Shown here: piece after piece, positions 45,445 through 53,535 of the stretch
Position numbering within the stretch: position 1 is the first letter of the stretch
Layout of the letters: every line of letters begins with the position of its first letter
NCBI GenBank assembly: GCA_003605175.1
Contig: QWDA01000011.1
Coordinates: 62,001 to 126,000, forward strand
DNA: 64,000 bases
Source of the DNA: Paracoccaceae bacterium
GTDB lineage: Bacteria > Pseudomonadota > Alphaproteobacteria > Rhodobacterales > Rhodobacteraceae
Direction: 5' to 3'
Notes under the pieces: generated by a model
What the model was told of the DNA's origin: nothing
Database searches by the model: none
What the model saw: only the letters and a program-made list of their open reading frames with translations
Program-made: the position numbers and the translations under genes

Positions 45445-46425
45445 TCACTCGCCCAGCATCAGCTGTCGTTTGCGGGACAGGCTGTCGGGGTCGATCGCCA
45501 CCGGGGCGATTTCCTGGGGCGATACGGCCGCGGTCTCGGCCTTGATCACCACACAGGAGACATTGTCCTGTTCCGGATCGCGCAGCGCGATGACGGCCGC
45601 CATCAGCGCGTCGGCGATCTCCTGCGCGGGCGCCGCGCGATGCTCGGCGATCAGCCGGGCGATCTCGGACTCCTCGAGAAACTGCAACCCGTCGCTCGAG
45701 ATCACCAGGATATCCCCGGCTTCGAGCGCGAAACCCTGCTCCGGCGTGTCGATCCGGGGGATCGCATCGCCGGTGAGGGCCGAGGTCAGGCAGTTGCGGT
45801 TCGGATGATCCGCGCCCTGCTCCGGGGTCAGCATGCCGGACTTCACCATGAAGTCGATCTGCGGCGCCATCGAATGGTCTTCGTTCAGCTGCCGGAGCGA
45901 GTTGTCGCGCAGAAGGTAGAGCGGCGAATCGCCGACCGAGGTCCAGAAGATCCGGCCCTCTGCCAGGACCGCGGCCACCACGGTCGTGCCCATGCCCCGG
46001 GTCGCCGGATTCTCGGCCACATGGCCACCGATCGCGTCGTTCGCGCCAATGACCGTCTCGGCGATCATCGCGGGCAGCGTCCCGAAAGAAGCGCCGTCGA
46101 GCCCGGCAATCCGCGCCCTCAGCCCTTCCCAAACGGTCCGTACCGCAAGGTCGCTGGCGACGTTCCCGGCGGCGTGACCGCCCATGCCATCGGCCAGAAC
46201 CACGACACGGACCCCCGCCTCGTCGGCCGTCTCGGTCAGCAGCGCATCTTCCTGATAGTCGCGGGCTCCGCAGTCGATTGCCGACCCGGCGGAAAAGACG
46301 AGCTGCTCGGGCGCGGCCGGTTCTTCTTCCTCGAAAGCAGGTTCGGAAACCGGCTCCGGCGCCGCCAGAACCTCGGCCGCCGGAGGTCGGTTCTGCTTCC
46401 TCTTGCGAGCAAACAGCGAAATCAC
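45445..46425 (-). CDS. PP2C-family Ser/Thr phosphatase
   Basis: A 326-residue protein. After a basic start and an acidic-proline linker (about residues 1-45), the PP2C fold shows ARDYQEDALL, VVLADGMGGHAAGNVASDLAV, WTSVGDSPLYLL and DPEQDNVSCVVI, the metal-coordinating Asp sets. No membrane segment is seen, so it acts in the cytoplasm. Its ATG overlaps the kinase stop (ATGA), which strongly suggests that it reverses the kinase's phosphorylations. Confidence 0.92.
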   Translation of the reverse strand: MISLFARKRKQNRPPAAEVLAAPEPVSEPAFEEEEPAAPEQLVFSAGSAIDCGARDYQEDALLTETADEAGVRVVVLADGMGGHAAGNVASDLAVRTVWEGLRARIAGLDGASFGTLPAMIAETVIGANDAIGGHVAENPATRGMGTTVVAAVLAEGRIFWTSVGDSPLYLLRDNSLRQLNEDHSMAPQIDFMVKSGMLTPEQGADHPNRNCLTSALTGDAIPRIDTPEQGFALEAGDILVISSDGLQFLEESEIARLIAEHRAAPAQEIADALMAAVIALRDPEQDNVSCVVIKAETAAVSPQEIAPVAIDPDSLSRKRQLMLGE

Positions 46426-48818
46426 TTGGCGATCCCCGCGTAGGTGAGCGTTTCGACATACATCGAGCCGTCGCGGCGCACCGCGAAGGTGAGGTGCGCG
46501 TTTCCGGCCGCGGTTTCACGCTCGATCACGTCGCGGATCGACGTGGGGCCGTCGATGCGCTCGGAGGTCGCGACCAGCGCGACAACCTGGTCACCGACCT
46601 CGAACCTGGAATCGCCCAGGTTGCCGAGCGAGGCGATCCTGGTCACCCAGGCATCGCCGACGAGCTGCGCCTCGAAGCGCAGGCCGTTCAGCAGCACGTA
46701 CTGGCGAACCACCGGAACCTGGAGCGTGCGCTCCGTCGTGCCGCCCGCCGGATCGGCGATCTCGAAGGTCAGGGGCAGCGTCGCGGCATCGGTGGCGGCG
46801 GCTTCGTCCTTCACGACGTCGGGAATATCCGACAGCGCGGCGACCTCGATGCCATTGACCGAAAGGATCCGGGTCCCCGGCGCGGCCCATACCGGCGTCG
46901 GGGCGATGATCTCGCCGATGGCGGCCCGGTCGTTCGGCGCGGCCTCGAAGGGGAGCTGGACCGAGACACGGGTCAGAACGGATTGCAGCTCGATGAAGCT
47001 GGGCGCGGCCGGGGCGTCGGTGACGGCGGCGGCCTCCAGAACGTCCTCGACCGGACGGGTGTCGGTCTCTTCGGCCGCAGGGAAGGCGCCCGGATCGCTC
47101 GCGGTGAGCGTGTCGAGCGCGGACGCTTCCGGCTCGGGCGTGACGACGGGCGCCTCCACCACCGGAGCGGCGGCGGCGAGCTGTTCCGGCTCGGGTTCGG
47201 GCGCGGGCGCGGGTTCCGGAGCGGCGGCCAGTTCCGGCGCCTCGATCACCGGCGCTTCGACGACGACCGGGGCTTCCTCGGCCGCGGCTTCCTCGGCTGG
47301 GGCTTCCGCGACCGGGGCTTCCGGCTCGGCAACCACCACCTCGGGGGTCTCGGGTTCGGCCGTCACGACCAGCGGCTCCTCGACCACGGGGGCCTCGGGC
47401 TCGGGGGCCTCGGACTCGGCCGCGACCACCGGGGCTTCAACCACGGGGGCTTCAACCACCGGAGCCTCGACCACCGGGGCCTCCACCACCGGCGTTTCCA
47501 CCGCTTCGGGCGCGGCAATCGCCAGGGTTTCCTCGGCCGGGACCGTCAGTTCGGGCGCCGCCGCCGTGTCGGTCTCCGGCTTCGAGCTGCCGAACATGAC
47601 ATAGGCGCCGGCCGCAATGGCCAGGACGCTGACCGAGGCCAGCACCAGCGGAAGCGACGATTTCCTTGCCGGCGCGACCGCGAGCGGCGCGGTCTTCGGC
47701 ATCGTTCTGGGCGCGGTCTTCGGCGCGGTCATCGGCCTGGGGCGCGAAATCGGCGCCGATTGCGGACGGCGCGGCACGACCTTGTCGGTCTCGGCCGCGG
47801 TCGCGGCGTCAAGCGCCGGCTTCGGCGGCGCCGCATGCGGGTCCTGGCGCGGTTGCCGGGCGCTGAGCGGCGTCACCTTGCTGTCGCCGTTCATCATCGC
47901 CAGCCATTCCTCGGCGGTCTGCACGCGGTCCTTCAGGAGCACCGACATCGCCTTGTCGAGCGCCGCGCAGAAGGCGACGTCATAGAGATCGGTCGACCGC
48001 TTGGTCAGCGGCACCACCGGATCGGTCTGATCCGACGCGATCGCGGCCAGGCGCGTCTGGCTGTCCGCCGGCACTTCACGGGTGACCACGTAATAGAACG
48101 TCGCGGCCAGCGAATAGAGGTCGCTCGCCGGGCTCTGCTCGCTCTCGGCGATGTAGAATTCCTGCGGGCTGTAACCGTCCTTGACCGCGCGCAGCGTGGA
48201 CAGCGCGCGGGTGTCGCCTGGCAGCTTCTCCTTGGCGGCACCGAAATCGATCAGGATCGGCTCGCCCTGCGGGGTCACGAGGATGTTGTCGGGCGAGATG
48301 TCCCGATGCAGCATGCTGTGGTCGTGCACGAAGCCCACCGCCTTCAGGAGCTTGGTGACGAGCATCACCACATTGGCCTGGGTCAGCATCGGGTCGTTCG
48401 CCTCGACCATCTCGCTGATGTCCTTGCCGCTCACATAGTCGAGCACCATGTAGGCGGTGTTGTTCTGCTTGAAGACCTGGTGCACGCCGACGATGTTCGG
48501 GTGCGAGAACTTGGCGAGCGCCCGGGCCTCCTGCTCGAACCGGTCGACGATCGTGCGGACCTTGTCCTCGTTCGAGCGCGACCGGACCTGCAGGTTCTCT
48601 CCGACCCGATGGCAGAAGGCGGAGGGGAAGCATTCCTTGATCACGACCTTCCGGTCGAGACTGTCGCGCGCGATGTAGGTCACCCCGAAGCCACCGGCAT
48701 TCAGGTACTGCTCGATCTTGTACTGACCGCCGAGAAGTTCGGTGCCGGGCTTCAGGTTGTCGTGGAAATCCTGGTCCTCGGAAATGTCGGAACCCGTCTC
48801 TGCGTCACTTTGCGCCAT
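46422..48818 (-). CDS. Transmembrane Ser/Thr protein kinase with Val-Glu-Ala-Pro repeat linker
   Basis: A 798-residue kinase. The kinase domain (about 30-310) has LNAGGFGVTYIA (glycine loop), VVIKECFP (Lys61), MLHRDISPDNILV (HRD 171-173) and ILIDFGAAKEK (DFG 191-193). A proline-rich linker and one membrane helix (about 389-409) follow. Then comes a periplasmic region rich in V-E-A-P, including about five VVEAP units near 437-462, up to a C-terminal folded part (about 600-798). ATG 48816-48818 is the likely start. It is coupled to the PP2C gene. Confidence 0.9.
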   Translation of the reverse strand: MAQSDAETGSDISEDQDFHDNLKPGTELLGGQYKIEQYLNAGGFGVTYIARDSLDRKVVIKECFPSAFCHRVGENLQVRSRSNEDKVRTIVDRFEQEARALAKFSHPNIVGVHQVFKQNNTAYMVLDYVSGKDISEMVEANDPMLTQANVVMLVTKLLKAVGFVHDHSMLHRDISPDNILVTPQGEPILIDFGAAKEKLPGDTRALSTLRAVKDGYSPQEFYIAESEQSPASDLYSLAATFYYVVTREVPADSQTRLAAIASDQTDPVVPLTKRSTDLYDVAFCAALDKAMSVLLKDRVQTAEEWLAMMNGDSKVTPLSARQPRQDPHAAPPKPALDAATAAETDKVVPRRPQSAPISRPRPMTAPKTAPRTMPKTAPLAVAPARKSSLPLVLASVSVLAIAAGAYVMFGSSKPETDTAAAPELTVPAEETLAIAAPEAVETPVVEAPVVEAPVVEAPVVEAPVVAAESEAPEPEAPVVEEPLVVTAEPETPEVVVAEPEAPVAEAPAEEAAAEEAPVVVEAPVIEAPELAAAPEPAPAPEPEPEQLAAAAPVVEAPVVTPEPEASALDTLTASDPGAFPAAEETDTRPVEDVLEAAAVTDAPAAPSFIELQSVLTRVSVQLPFEAAPNDRAAIGEIIAPTPVWAAPGTRILSVNGIEVAALSDIPDVVKDEAAATDAATLPLTFEIADPAGGTTERTLQVPVVRQYVLLNGLRFEAQLVGDAWVTRIASLGNLGDSRFEVGDQVVALVATSERIDGPTSIRDVIERETAAGNAHLTFAVRRDGSMYVETLTYAGIAK

Positions 48819-49463
48819 CGTCTGTTTCACCGTTCTGTAACCAACACGGGCATTGCCGCTTTCGGCCCAACGATACGGCCAAAGACGGCATAAGAATGGC
48901 ATCCACAGGATTACTTTCGAATTCGCGAAGAAATTTCAGGAAATGGTTACCCTCGCGAAGCATCGGGCCGGATCCGACAGAAGCGCCGCCGCGGGCGGAG
49001 AGGATCTCGTGCCGAGTTTCGCAACAATCGGCCTCCGGCAGCCACCTGCCCGGGGCGCCCGGAGCCGCATGTGGAGCATTCGCGCAGGGCCGGCGCCCAA
49101 CGCAGGGACGTGCAAATTTTTTCAGCGATTCGAGGCGTTGAGCACCCCGGCGCGCGCGCACGGGACCTCCTCACGCGGCGCAGCCCGCCCCGGACCGGGC
49201 ATGACGGGAATCGGGCAAGTTCTGCGCCGCTCAGCCAAAAGACCGTGCCGCCCACGGGCACCCCGCCGCACCGGAGGAGGATCCTCCCCCACCCGCCTCG
49301 AACGGAGAAATGTCCTTAAATTTGCCACTTTTCGGGGCCCGGTCCGGCCACGGTGCCACGGCGGCACGCGCACCACCCGCCCTCGCGGTTGTTGCCGGGC
49401 GGGAACCAGTACCCGGCACCCGCCCCGAAGGGGCTCCCGGCTCCGCGGCGGAAAGCGGGCGCC
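48819..49463. other. Gene-free spacer of about 645 nt
   Basis: This spacer lies between the kinase start and the pcaG stop, both minus strand. Short open frames exist but have no Shine-Dalgarno sequence, Arg/Pro-rich low-complexity composition and no family resemblance. No tRNA, repeat array or terminator T run was found. It must contain the kinase promoter at its left end. Confidence 0.55.
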
Positions 49464-50081
49464 TCAGACGTCGAAGAACACCGTCTCGCCACTGCCCTGG
49501 AGCCGGATCTCGAAGCGGTAGACGGCACTCCCGTCGCGCTCGCTGCGCGTGGCGATCAACGTGGCCCGGCGGTTCTGCCATTCGATCAGGTTCAGCACCG
49601 GATCGGTCGCGTTGGCCTCGGCCTCGTCGTCGAAATACATCCGCGTGCTGAGCCCGATATTGATCCCCCGCGCCACCAGCCACAGGTTGAGATGCGGTGC
49701 CTGCAGCCCGACATTGCGGCCCGGCGTGCAGCCCGGCTTGATCGTGTCGAAGCCCCATTCCCCGGTCCGGAAATCGGTGATCACCCGGCCCCAGCCGCGG
49801 AACCCTTCCTCGACCGGACCTCCGCCCTCGGGATGGGCATAACGCCCCTCGGCATTGGCCTGCCAGACCTCGATCATCACGTCCTTCACCGGCGACCCGG
49901 TGCCGTCGATCACCAGGCCCTCGACCCGGATCCGCTCGCCCTTCGCGTTCGGTCCGGCGATGTCGCGGCCGAGCTCCTGCTTGTAGATCTCGAACCCCGC
50001 AGCCCCCGGCGCGAGGCCGATATGGACGTAAGGCCCGGCGGTCTGCGAGGGCGTTTCCTTCAGATAATCGAGCTTCGTCAT
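49464..50081 (-). CDS. pcaG: Protocatechuate 3,4-dioxygenase alpha subunit
   Basis: A 205-residue subunit with ETPSQTAGPYVHIGLAP at the N-terminus and VIDGTGSPVKDVMIEVWQANAEGRY in the beta-sandwich core. APHLNLWLVARGINIGLSTRMYFDDE occupies the region that holds the iron ligands in the beta chain; the alpha chain lacks them, as expected. With PcaH it forms the ring-cleaving enzyme. One base separates it from pcaH, and GGAGGGG precedes the ATG. Confidence 0.95.
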   Translation of the reverse strand: MTKLDYLKETPSQTAGPYVHIGLAPGAAGFEIYKQELGRDIAGPNAKGERIRVEGLVIDGTGSPVKDVMIEVWQANAEGRYAHPEGGGPVEEGFRGWGRVITDFRTGEWGFDTIKPGCTPGRNVGLQAPHLNLWLVARGINIGLSTRMYFDDEAEANATDPVLNLIEWQNRRATLIATRSERDGSAVYRFEIRLQGSGETVFFDV

Positions 50082-50082
50082 C

Positions 50083-50811
50083 TCAGTTCCCCTCCAGCCG
50101 GTTCTCGAACAGGGTCGAGCGCCGCCCCCTCAGCACGATGTCGAACCGGTAGGCCACGGTATCGAGCGGGATCGTCGCATTGAGGTCGAGCCGCGCGGTC
50201 AGCCGCTCCACCACCGTCGGGTCCGGCAGCGTCCCGATGATCGGGCATTGCGGGATCAGGGGGTCGCCCTCGAAATAGAGCTGCGAGATCAGCCGCTGCA
50301 CGAAGGCCGAGCCGAACACCGAGAAATGCACATGCGCCGGCCGCCAGCTGTTCACGTTGTTGCGGAACGGATAGGCGCCGGGCTTGATGGTGCGGAAATA
50401 GTAATAGCCGTTCTCGTCGGTCAGCGTCCGCCCGCAACCGCCGAAATTCGGGTCGATCGCGCCCAGATAGGTATCGTTCCGGTGCCGGTAGCGGCCCGAG
50501 GCATTGGCCTGCCAGATCTCCAGCAGCGTGTTCGGCACCGGCCGGCCGTTCTCGTCGAGGATCCGCCCGTGCAGGATGATCCGCTCGCCGATCGCGCTCT
50601 CGCCCTGCTGGGCGTAGTTGTAGATCAGGTCGCGATCCAGGGGGTCGATATCGCCATGCCCGAATTTCGGCCCGGTGATCTCGCCGATCGAGTTCTGCAG
50701 GCTGATCAGCGCATAATTCGGCGAGCGGGCGACGGAAGTGCGGTAGATCTCGGTGCGCGCCGGCGGGTGCGCACGCCGGTCCCGCTGGTAGTATTCGCCG
50801 GGCTTCATCAT
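50083..50811 (-). CDS. pcaH: Protocatechuate 3,4-dioxygenase beta subunit
   Basis: A 242-residue catalytic subunit. The non-haem Fe(III) ligands are recognisable: Tyr in ASGRYRHRNDTY, Tyr in NGYYYFRTIKPGAYPFRN, and two His in WRPAHVHFSVFG. It cleaves protocatechuate between the hydroxyls to beta-carboxy-cis,cis-muconate. Two ATG codons in tandem start it; the first overlaps the pcaC stop by ATGA. Confidence 0.96.
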   Translation of the reverse strand: MMKPGEYYQRDRRAHPPARTEIYRTSVARSPNYALISLQNSIGEITGPKFGHGDIDPLDRDLIYNYAQQGESAIGERIILHGRILDENGRPVPNTLLEIWQANASGRYRHRNDTYLGAIDPNFGGCGRTLTDENGYYYFRTIKPGAYPFRNNVNSWRPAHVHFSVFGSAFVQRLISQLYFEGDPLIPQCPIIGTLPDPTVVERLTARLDLNATIPLDTVAYRFDIVLRGRRSTLFENRLEGN

Positions 50812-51188
50812 CCCTCTTCCTCCATTTCGGCATAGGTGGCCTTGGCCAGCTTGATCGCGTGGTTCGCCTTCGGCACGCCGGCATAGATCGCCACGTGCAG
50901 AAAGGCCTGCATCACGTCTTCCCGGGTCGCGCCGGTATTTGCCGTGGCGCGGATATGCATCGGAATTTCCTCGAAATTCCCCGTCGCCGCAAGAAGCGCC
51001 AGCGTCAGCATCGAGCGTTCGCGGCGGTCGATCGTGCCATCGGCCCAGACCGTGCCCCAGGCCGCTTCGGTGATCAGCCTCTGGAACGGTTCGTCGAACG
51101 CGGTCTTGGCGGCCTCGGCGCGGTCGACATGCGCATCGCCCAGAACCGCGCGGCGGGTCTGCATCCCTGCGGCGAAACGGTCGGCCAT
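50808..51188 (-). CDS. pcaC: 4-carboxymuconolactone decarboxylase
   Basis: A 126-residue protein: RRAVLGDAHVDRAEAAKTAFDEPFQRLITEAAWGTVWADG and RRERSMLTLALLAATGNFEEIPMHIRATANTGATREDVMQAFLHVAIYAGVPKAN are the PcaC text. It decarboxylates gamma-carboxymuconolactone to beta-ketoadipate enol-lactone. GGAGG lies 6 nt before the ATG at 51186-51188, which decides the start over ATG 51192-51194. It is the first gene of pcaC-H-G and divergent from pcaQ. Confidence 0.95.
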   Translation of the reverse strand: MADRFAAGMQTRRAVLGDAHVDRAEAAKTAFDEPFQRLITEAAWGTVWADGTIDRRERSMLTLALLAATGNFEEIPMHIRATANTGATREDVMQAFLHVAIYAGVPKANHAIKLAKATYAEMEEEG

Positions 51189-51264
51189 CGGCATCCTCCC
51201 TCGATCCGGTCTGCCCGGGTTGCGCCGGACCCTAACCATGCCGCTGCGTTTTGAATATTGATAC

Positions 51265-51287
51265 ATCTGAAAAAATACATACCAGAT
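51265..51287. promoter_or_regulatory. Candidate PcaQ-binding dyad
   Basis: ATCTG (51265-51269) and CAGAT (51283-51287) form an inverted repeat with 13-nt spacing in an AT-rich patch of the 104-nt pcaC-pcaQ spacer. The length and placement suit a LysR-type site. It does not match the ATAACC-N4-GGTTAT consensus described for PcaQ in rhizobia, so this is only a candidate. Confidence 0.4.
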
Positions 51288-51292
51288 AGATT

Positions 51293-52222
51293 ATGGATTG
51301 GGACTCCCACCTCCGCCTGCGCCATGTCCGCTGCTTTCTCGAGATCGCGCGGACAGAAAGCGTCTCGCAGGCGGCCAGCCGGCTCAACGTGACCCAGCCC
51401 GCGGTGTCGCGGACCCTGGGCGAGCTGGAGGAGATTCTCGGCGCGCGCCTGTTCGACCGGGTCGGGCGCGGTCTCCGGCTGAACCAGGCCGGCCGCGTGT
51501 TCCAGAGCCATGCCGCCGCCTCGATGACCGAGCTGATGCGCGGCCGCGACCGGCTCTCGAAATCCGACCTTGCCGTGCGCCTCTCGGTCGGCGTGCTGCC
51601 CACGGCGGCCGCCGATCTGGTGCCACGCGCCGCGCTGTCGTTCCGCGAAGCGAACCCCAATGCGCGGCTCCGGATCGCCACCGGACCAAACTGGCTCCTG
51701 TTCAACCAGCTCCGCGACGGTGAGGTCGACCTCGTGGTCGGCCGGATGCCCGAGGGCAGCGGCGGCGCCGTGTTCGAGCAGCTCTATACCGAGGACGTGG
51801 TGCTGGTCGCGCGCCCGGGCCACCCGATCCTCGGCGCCGCACGGCCCGTGCCGCAGATCGCCGATTACCCGCTGATCACGCCGCCCGGCGGCGCGGTGAT
51901 CGCCGGAACGGTGGAGCGCTACCTCGCCTCGATCGGCCTCCCCGAGATGCGCGGCGCCTTCGAGACCGTCGCGCTCCCCGTGGGCCGCAAGATCGTCCAG
52001 GCCTCCGACGCGCTCTGGTTCATCTCGCGCGGCGTCGTCACCGACGAGCTCGGGCACGGCACGCTGGTCGCCGTCAATCTCACCTCGCCGCTCCTCGCCG
52101 GGCCTGTCGGCATCTCGGTCTCGCGCTCGGCACCGCTCAGCGTCGAGCGCTCGCTCTTCGCCGAGCACCTGCGCCGCGCCGCGCGGCCGGCGAACCCCGC
52201 CGATCCGGGCATTGCGCCTTGA
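51293..52222 (+). CDS. pcaQ: LysR-type regulator of protocatechuate genes, PcaQ
   Basis: A 309-residue LysR protein. The helix-turn-helix is FLEIARTESVSQAASRLNVTQPAVSRTLGELEEILGARLFDRVGRG. The effector domain has LSVGVLPTAAADLVPRAALSF and FETVALPVGRKIVQASDALWFISRGVVTDEL, the PcaQ-type sequence. It activates pca genes in response to beta-carboxymuconate and related compounds. It is divergently transcribed from pcaCHG. Its ATG lies close to a candidate dyad. Confidence 0.9.
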   Translation: MDWDSHLRLRHVRCFLEIARTESVSQAASRLNVTQPAVSRTLGELEEILGARLFDRVGRGLRLNQAGRVFQSHAAASMTELMRGRDRLSKSDLAVRLSVGVLPTAAADLVPRAALSFREANPNARLRIATGPNWLLFNQLRDGEVDLVVGRMPEGSGGAVFEQLYTEDVVLVARPGHPILGAARPVPQIADYPLITPPGGAVIAGTVERYLASIGLPEMRGAFETVALPVGRKIVQASDALWFISRGVVTDELGHGTLVAVNLTSPLLAGPVGISVSRSAPLSVERSLFAEHLRRAARPANPADPGIAP

Positions 52223-52283
52223 AACACCGGCGCCCCTCGTCGAAGGTGCAGCGGCGCGGCGCCCCCGAGATCGAGAAGCCCCC

Positions 52284-53165
52284 ATGACCACGACCATCGC
52301 GCTCCATATCGGCGCTCCGGAGACAGACCAGGAGCAGCTCACCTGGTCGCTCCGCAAGGATGCCGAGGCCCTGTCCGAGCAGGGCGTCCTGGTGCGCCGC
52401 CCCGGCCTCTACCGCAGCCGGCTGAGCCGCATGCTCGACCGGGTCGGGACCGAATACATCACCGATATCGAGCGCGCGGGCCTGCTCGACAGCATCCTGC
52501 GCGGCGGCCCCGCCAGCCGGGTGGTCCTGAGCCGCGCCAACACACTCGGCGCGCCCGCCTGGATGCTGAACGGCGATTGCCTGTTCCAGAACGCCGGCCG
52601 CAATACCGGCGAACTGCGCGACCTGTTCTCGGAACATCCCTGCGAACTGCTCCTCGGCCTCCGCAACCCGGCCACGCTGATCCCGGCGGTCTTCGGCGCC
52701 CAGGGGGAACGCGGCTGGGACGATTTCGGGGCGGGGACAGACTTCCTCGCGCTGCGCTGGTCAGAAGTGGTGGCGGAGATCCTCGAGGAATGCCCCGGCT
52801 GCCCGATGACCGTCTGGTGCCACGAGGAAACGCCGCTGATCTGGCCCGACATCCTGCGCCGGGCGGCCGGCCTCGGCCCCGGTTTCGTGTTCAGCGGAGA
52901 GCTCGACATGCTCGGCCAGCTCCTTTCCGGGGAGGCGATCGAAGAGCTCGCCGCGGCGCTCGACGCCCAGCCCGGGCTCGCCGGCGAGGAACGGCGGCAA
53001 TTCAAGGCGCGGTTCGTCGAGGAGAACATGCTGGAAGACGTCGTCGAGCAGGAAATCGACCTGCCCGGCTGGTCGCAGGGCATGATCGACGCGATGACCG
53101 AAACCTATCTCGCCGATCTCGAGCTGATCCGCGGGATGCCCCATGTGACGTTCCTGGGTCTTTAG
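52284..53165 (+). CDS. Conserved hypothetical protein, possible sulfotransferase-like fold
   Basis: A 293-residue soluble protein starting MTTTIALHIGAPETDQEQL. The N-terminal strand followed by a G-x-P-E-T-D-Q loop resembles the phosphosulfate-binding loop of sulfotransferase-like proteins, but a full PSB motif is missing. Acidic and aromatic residues are common; a WCHEETPLIWPDILRRA stretch and a DLPGWSQGMIDAMTETYLADLELI end stand out. The start lies 61 nt after pcaQ, with no clear Shine-Dalgarno. Function unknown. Confidence 0.6.
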   Translation: MTTTIALHIGAPETDQEQLTWSLRKDAEALSEQGVLVRRPGLYRSRLSRMLDRVGTEYITDIERAGLLDSILRGGPASRVVLSRANTLGAPAWMLNGDCLFQNAGRNTGELRDLFSEHPCELLLGLRNPATLIPAVFGAQGERGWDDFGAGTDFLALRWSEVVAEILEECPGCPMTVWCHEETPLIWPDILRRAAGLGPGFVFSGELDMLGQLLSGEAIEELAAALDAQPGLAGEERRQFKARFVEENMLEDVVEQEIDLPGWSQGMIDAMTETYLADLELIRGMPHVTFLGL

Positions 53166-53260
53166 GGCAGGAGGCGTTCGGCAGAGGCGGCTGTCCGATG
53201 GTGCGCTCATCTGGTCCGGTCGAGCGACGCCCCGCCCGGAACAAGGCCCGGCACGGGCCG

Positions 53261-53279
53261 CCGGGCGAGCGCCTGCCCG
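53261..53279 (+). repeat. Dispersed hairpin repeat, copy 2
   Basis: CCGGGCGAGCGCCTGCCCG, identical to copies at 20074-20092 and 59461-59479; four upstream bases (GCCG) also match copy 1. It lies between the ends of convergent genes. Confidence 0.75.
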
Positions 53280-53290
53280 CCCCGCCCGCG

Positions 53291-53506
53291 CTACTTCAAG
53301 AGCCGCATCACGATGGCCGGGATCTCGGTCACGGAATATCCGCCGCTGGACATGCTCGAGGCCAGGACGATCAGGCTGCTGCCCACGACCACGCAGATGA
53401 TCGCAGGTTTCACGGTCACGTCGGAACTCGAAAAGGCGCTGATCGCCGCAGGAAAGGCCAGCGCCAGGATCACGACTCCGACAACGAAGACGAGGTCCGG
53501 GTTCAC
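53291..53506 (-). CDS. Small two-helix membrane protein downstream of pyk
   Basis: A 71-residue protein with two hydrophobic segments, LVFVVGVVILALAFPAAISAF and PAIICVVVGSSLIVLAS, then a short polar tail. It starts 29 nt after the pyruvate kinase stop, probably on the same transcript. Similar small proteins accompany pyk in Rhodobacterales as far as I recall; no function is known. Confidence 0.7.
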   Translation of the reverse strand: MNPDLVFVVGVVILALAFPAAISAFSSSDVTVKPAIICVVVGSSLIVLASSMSSGGYSVTEIPAIVMRLLK

Positions 53507-53535
53507 CCCAATTCCCCCAAACTGACTTTCGTCAG

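Noticed and set aside
48853-49521. Plus-strand open frame across the 645-nt spacer
   Set aside because: Arg/Pro/Ser-rich without a Shine-Dalgarno sequence; it runs into the antisense of pcaG.
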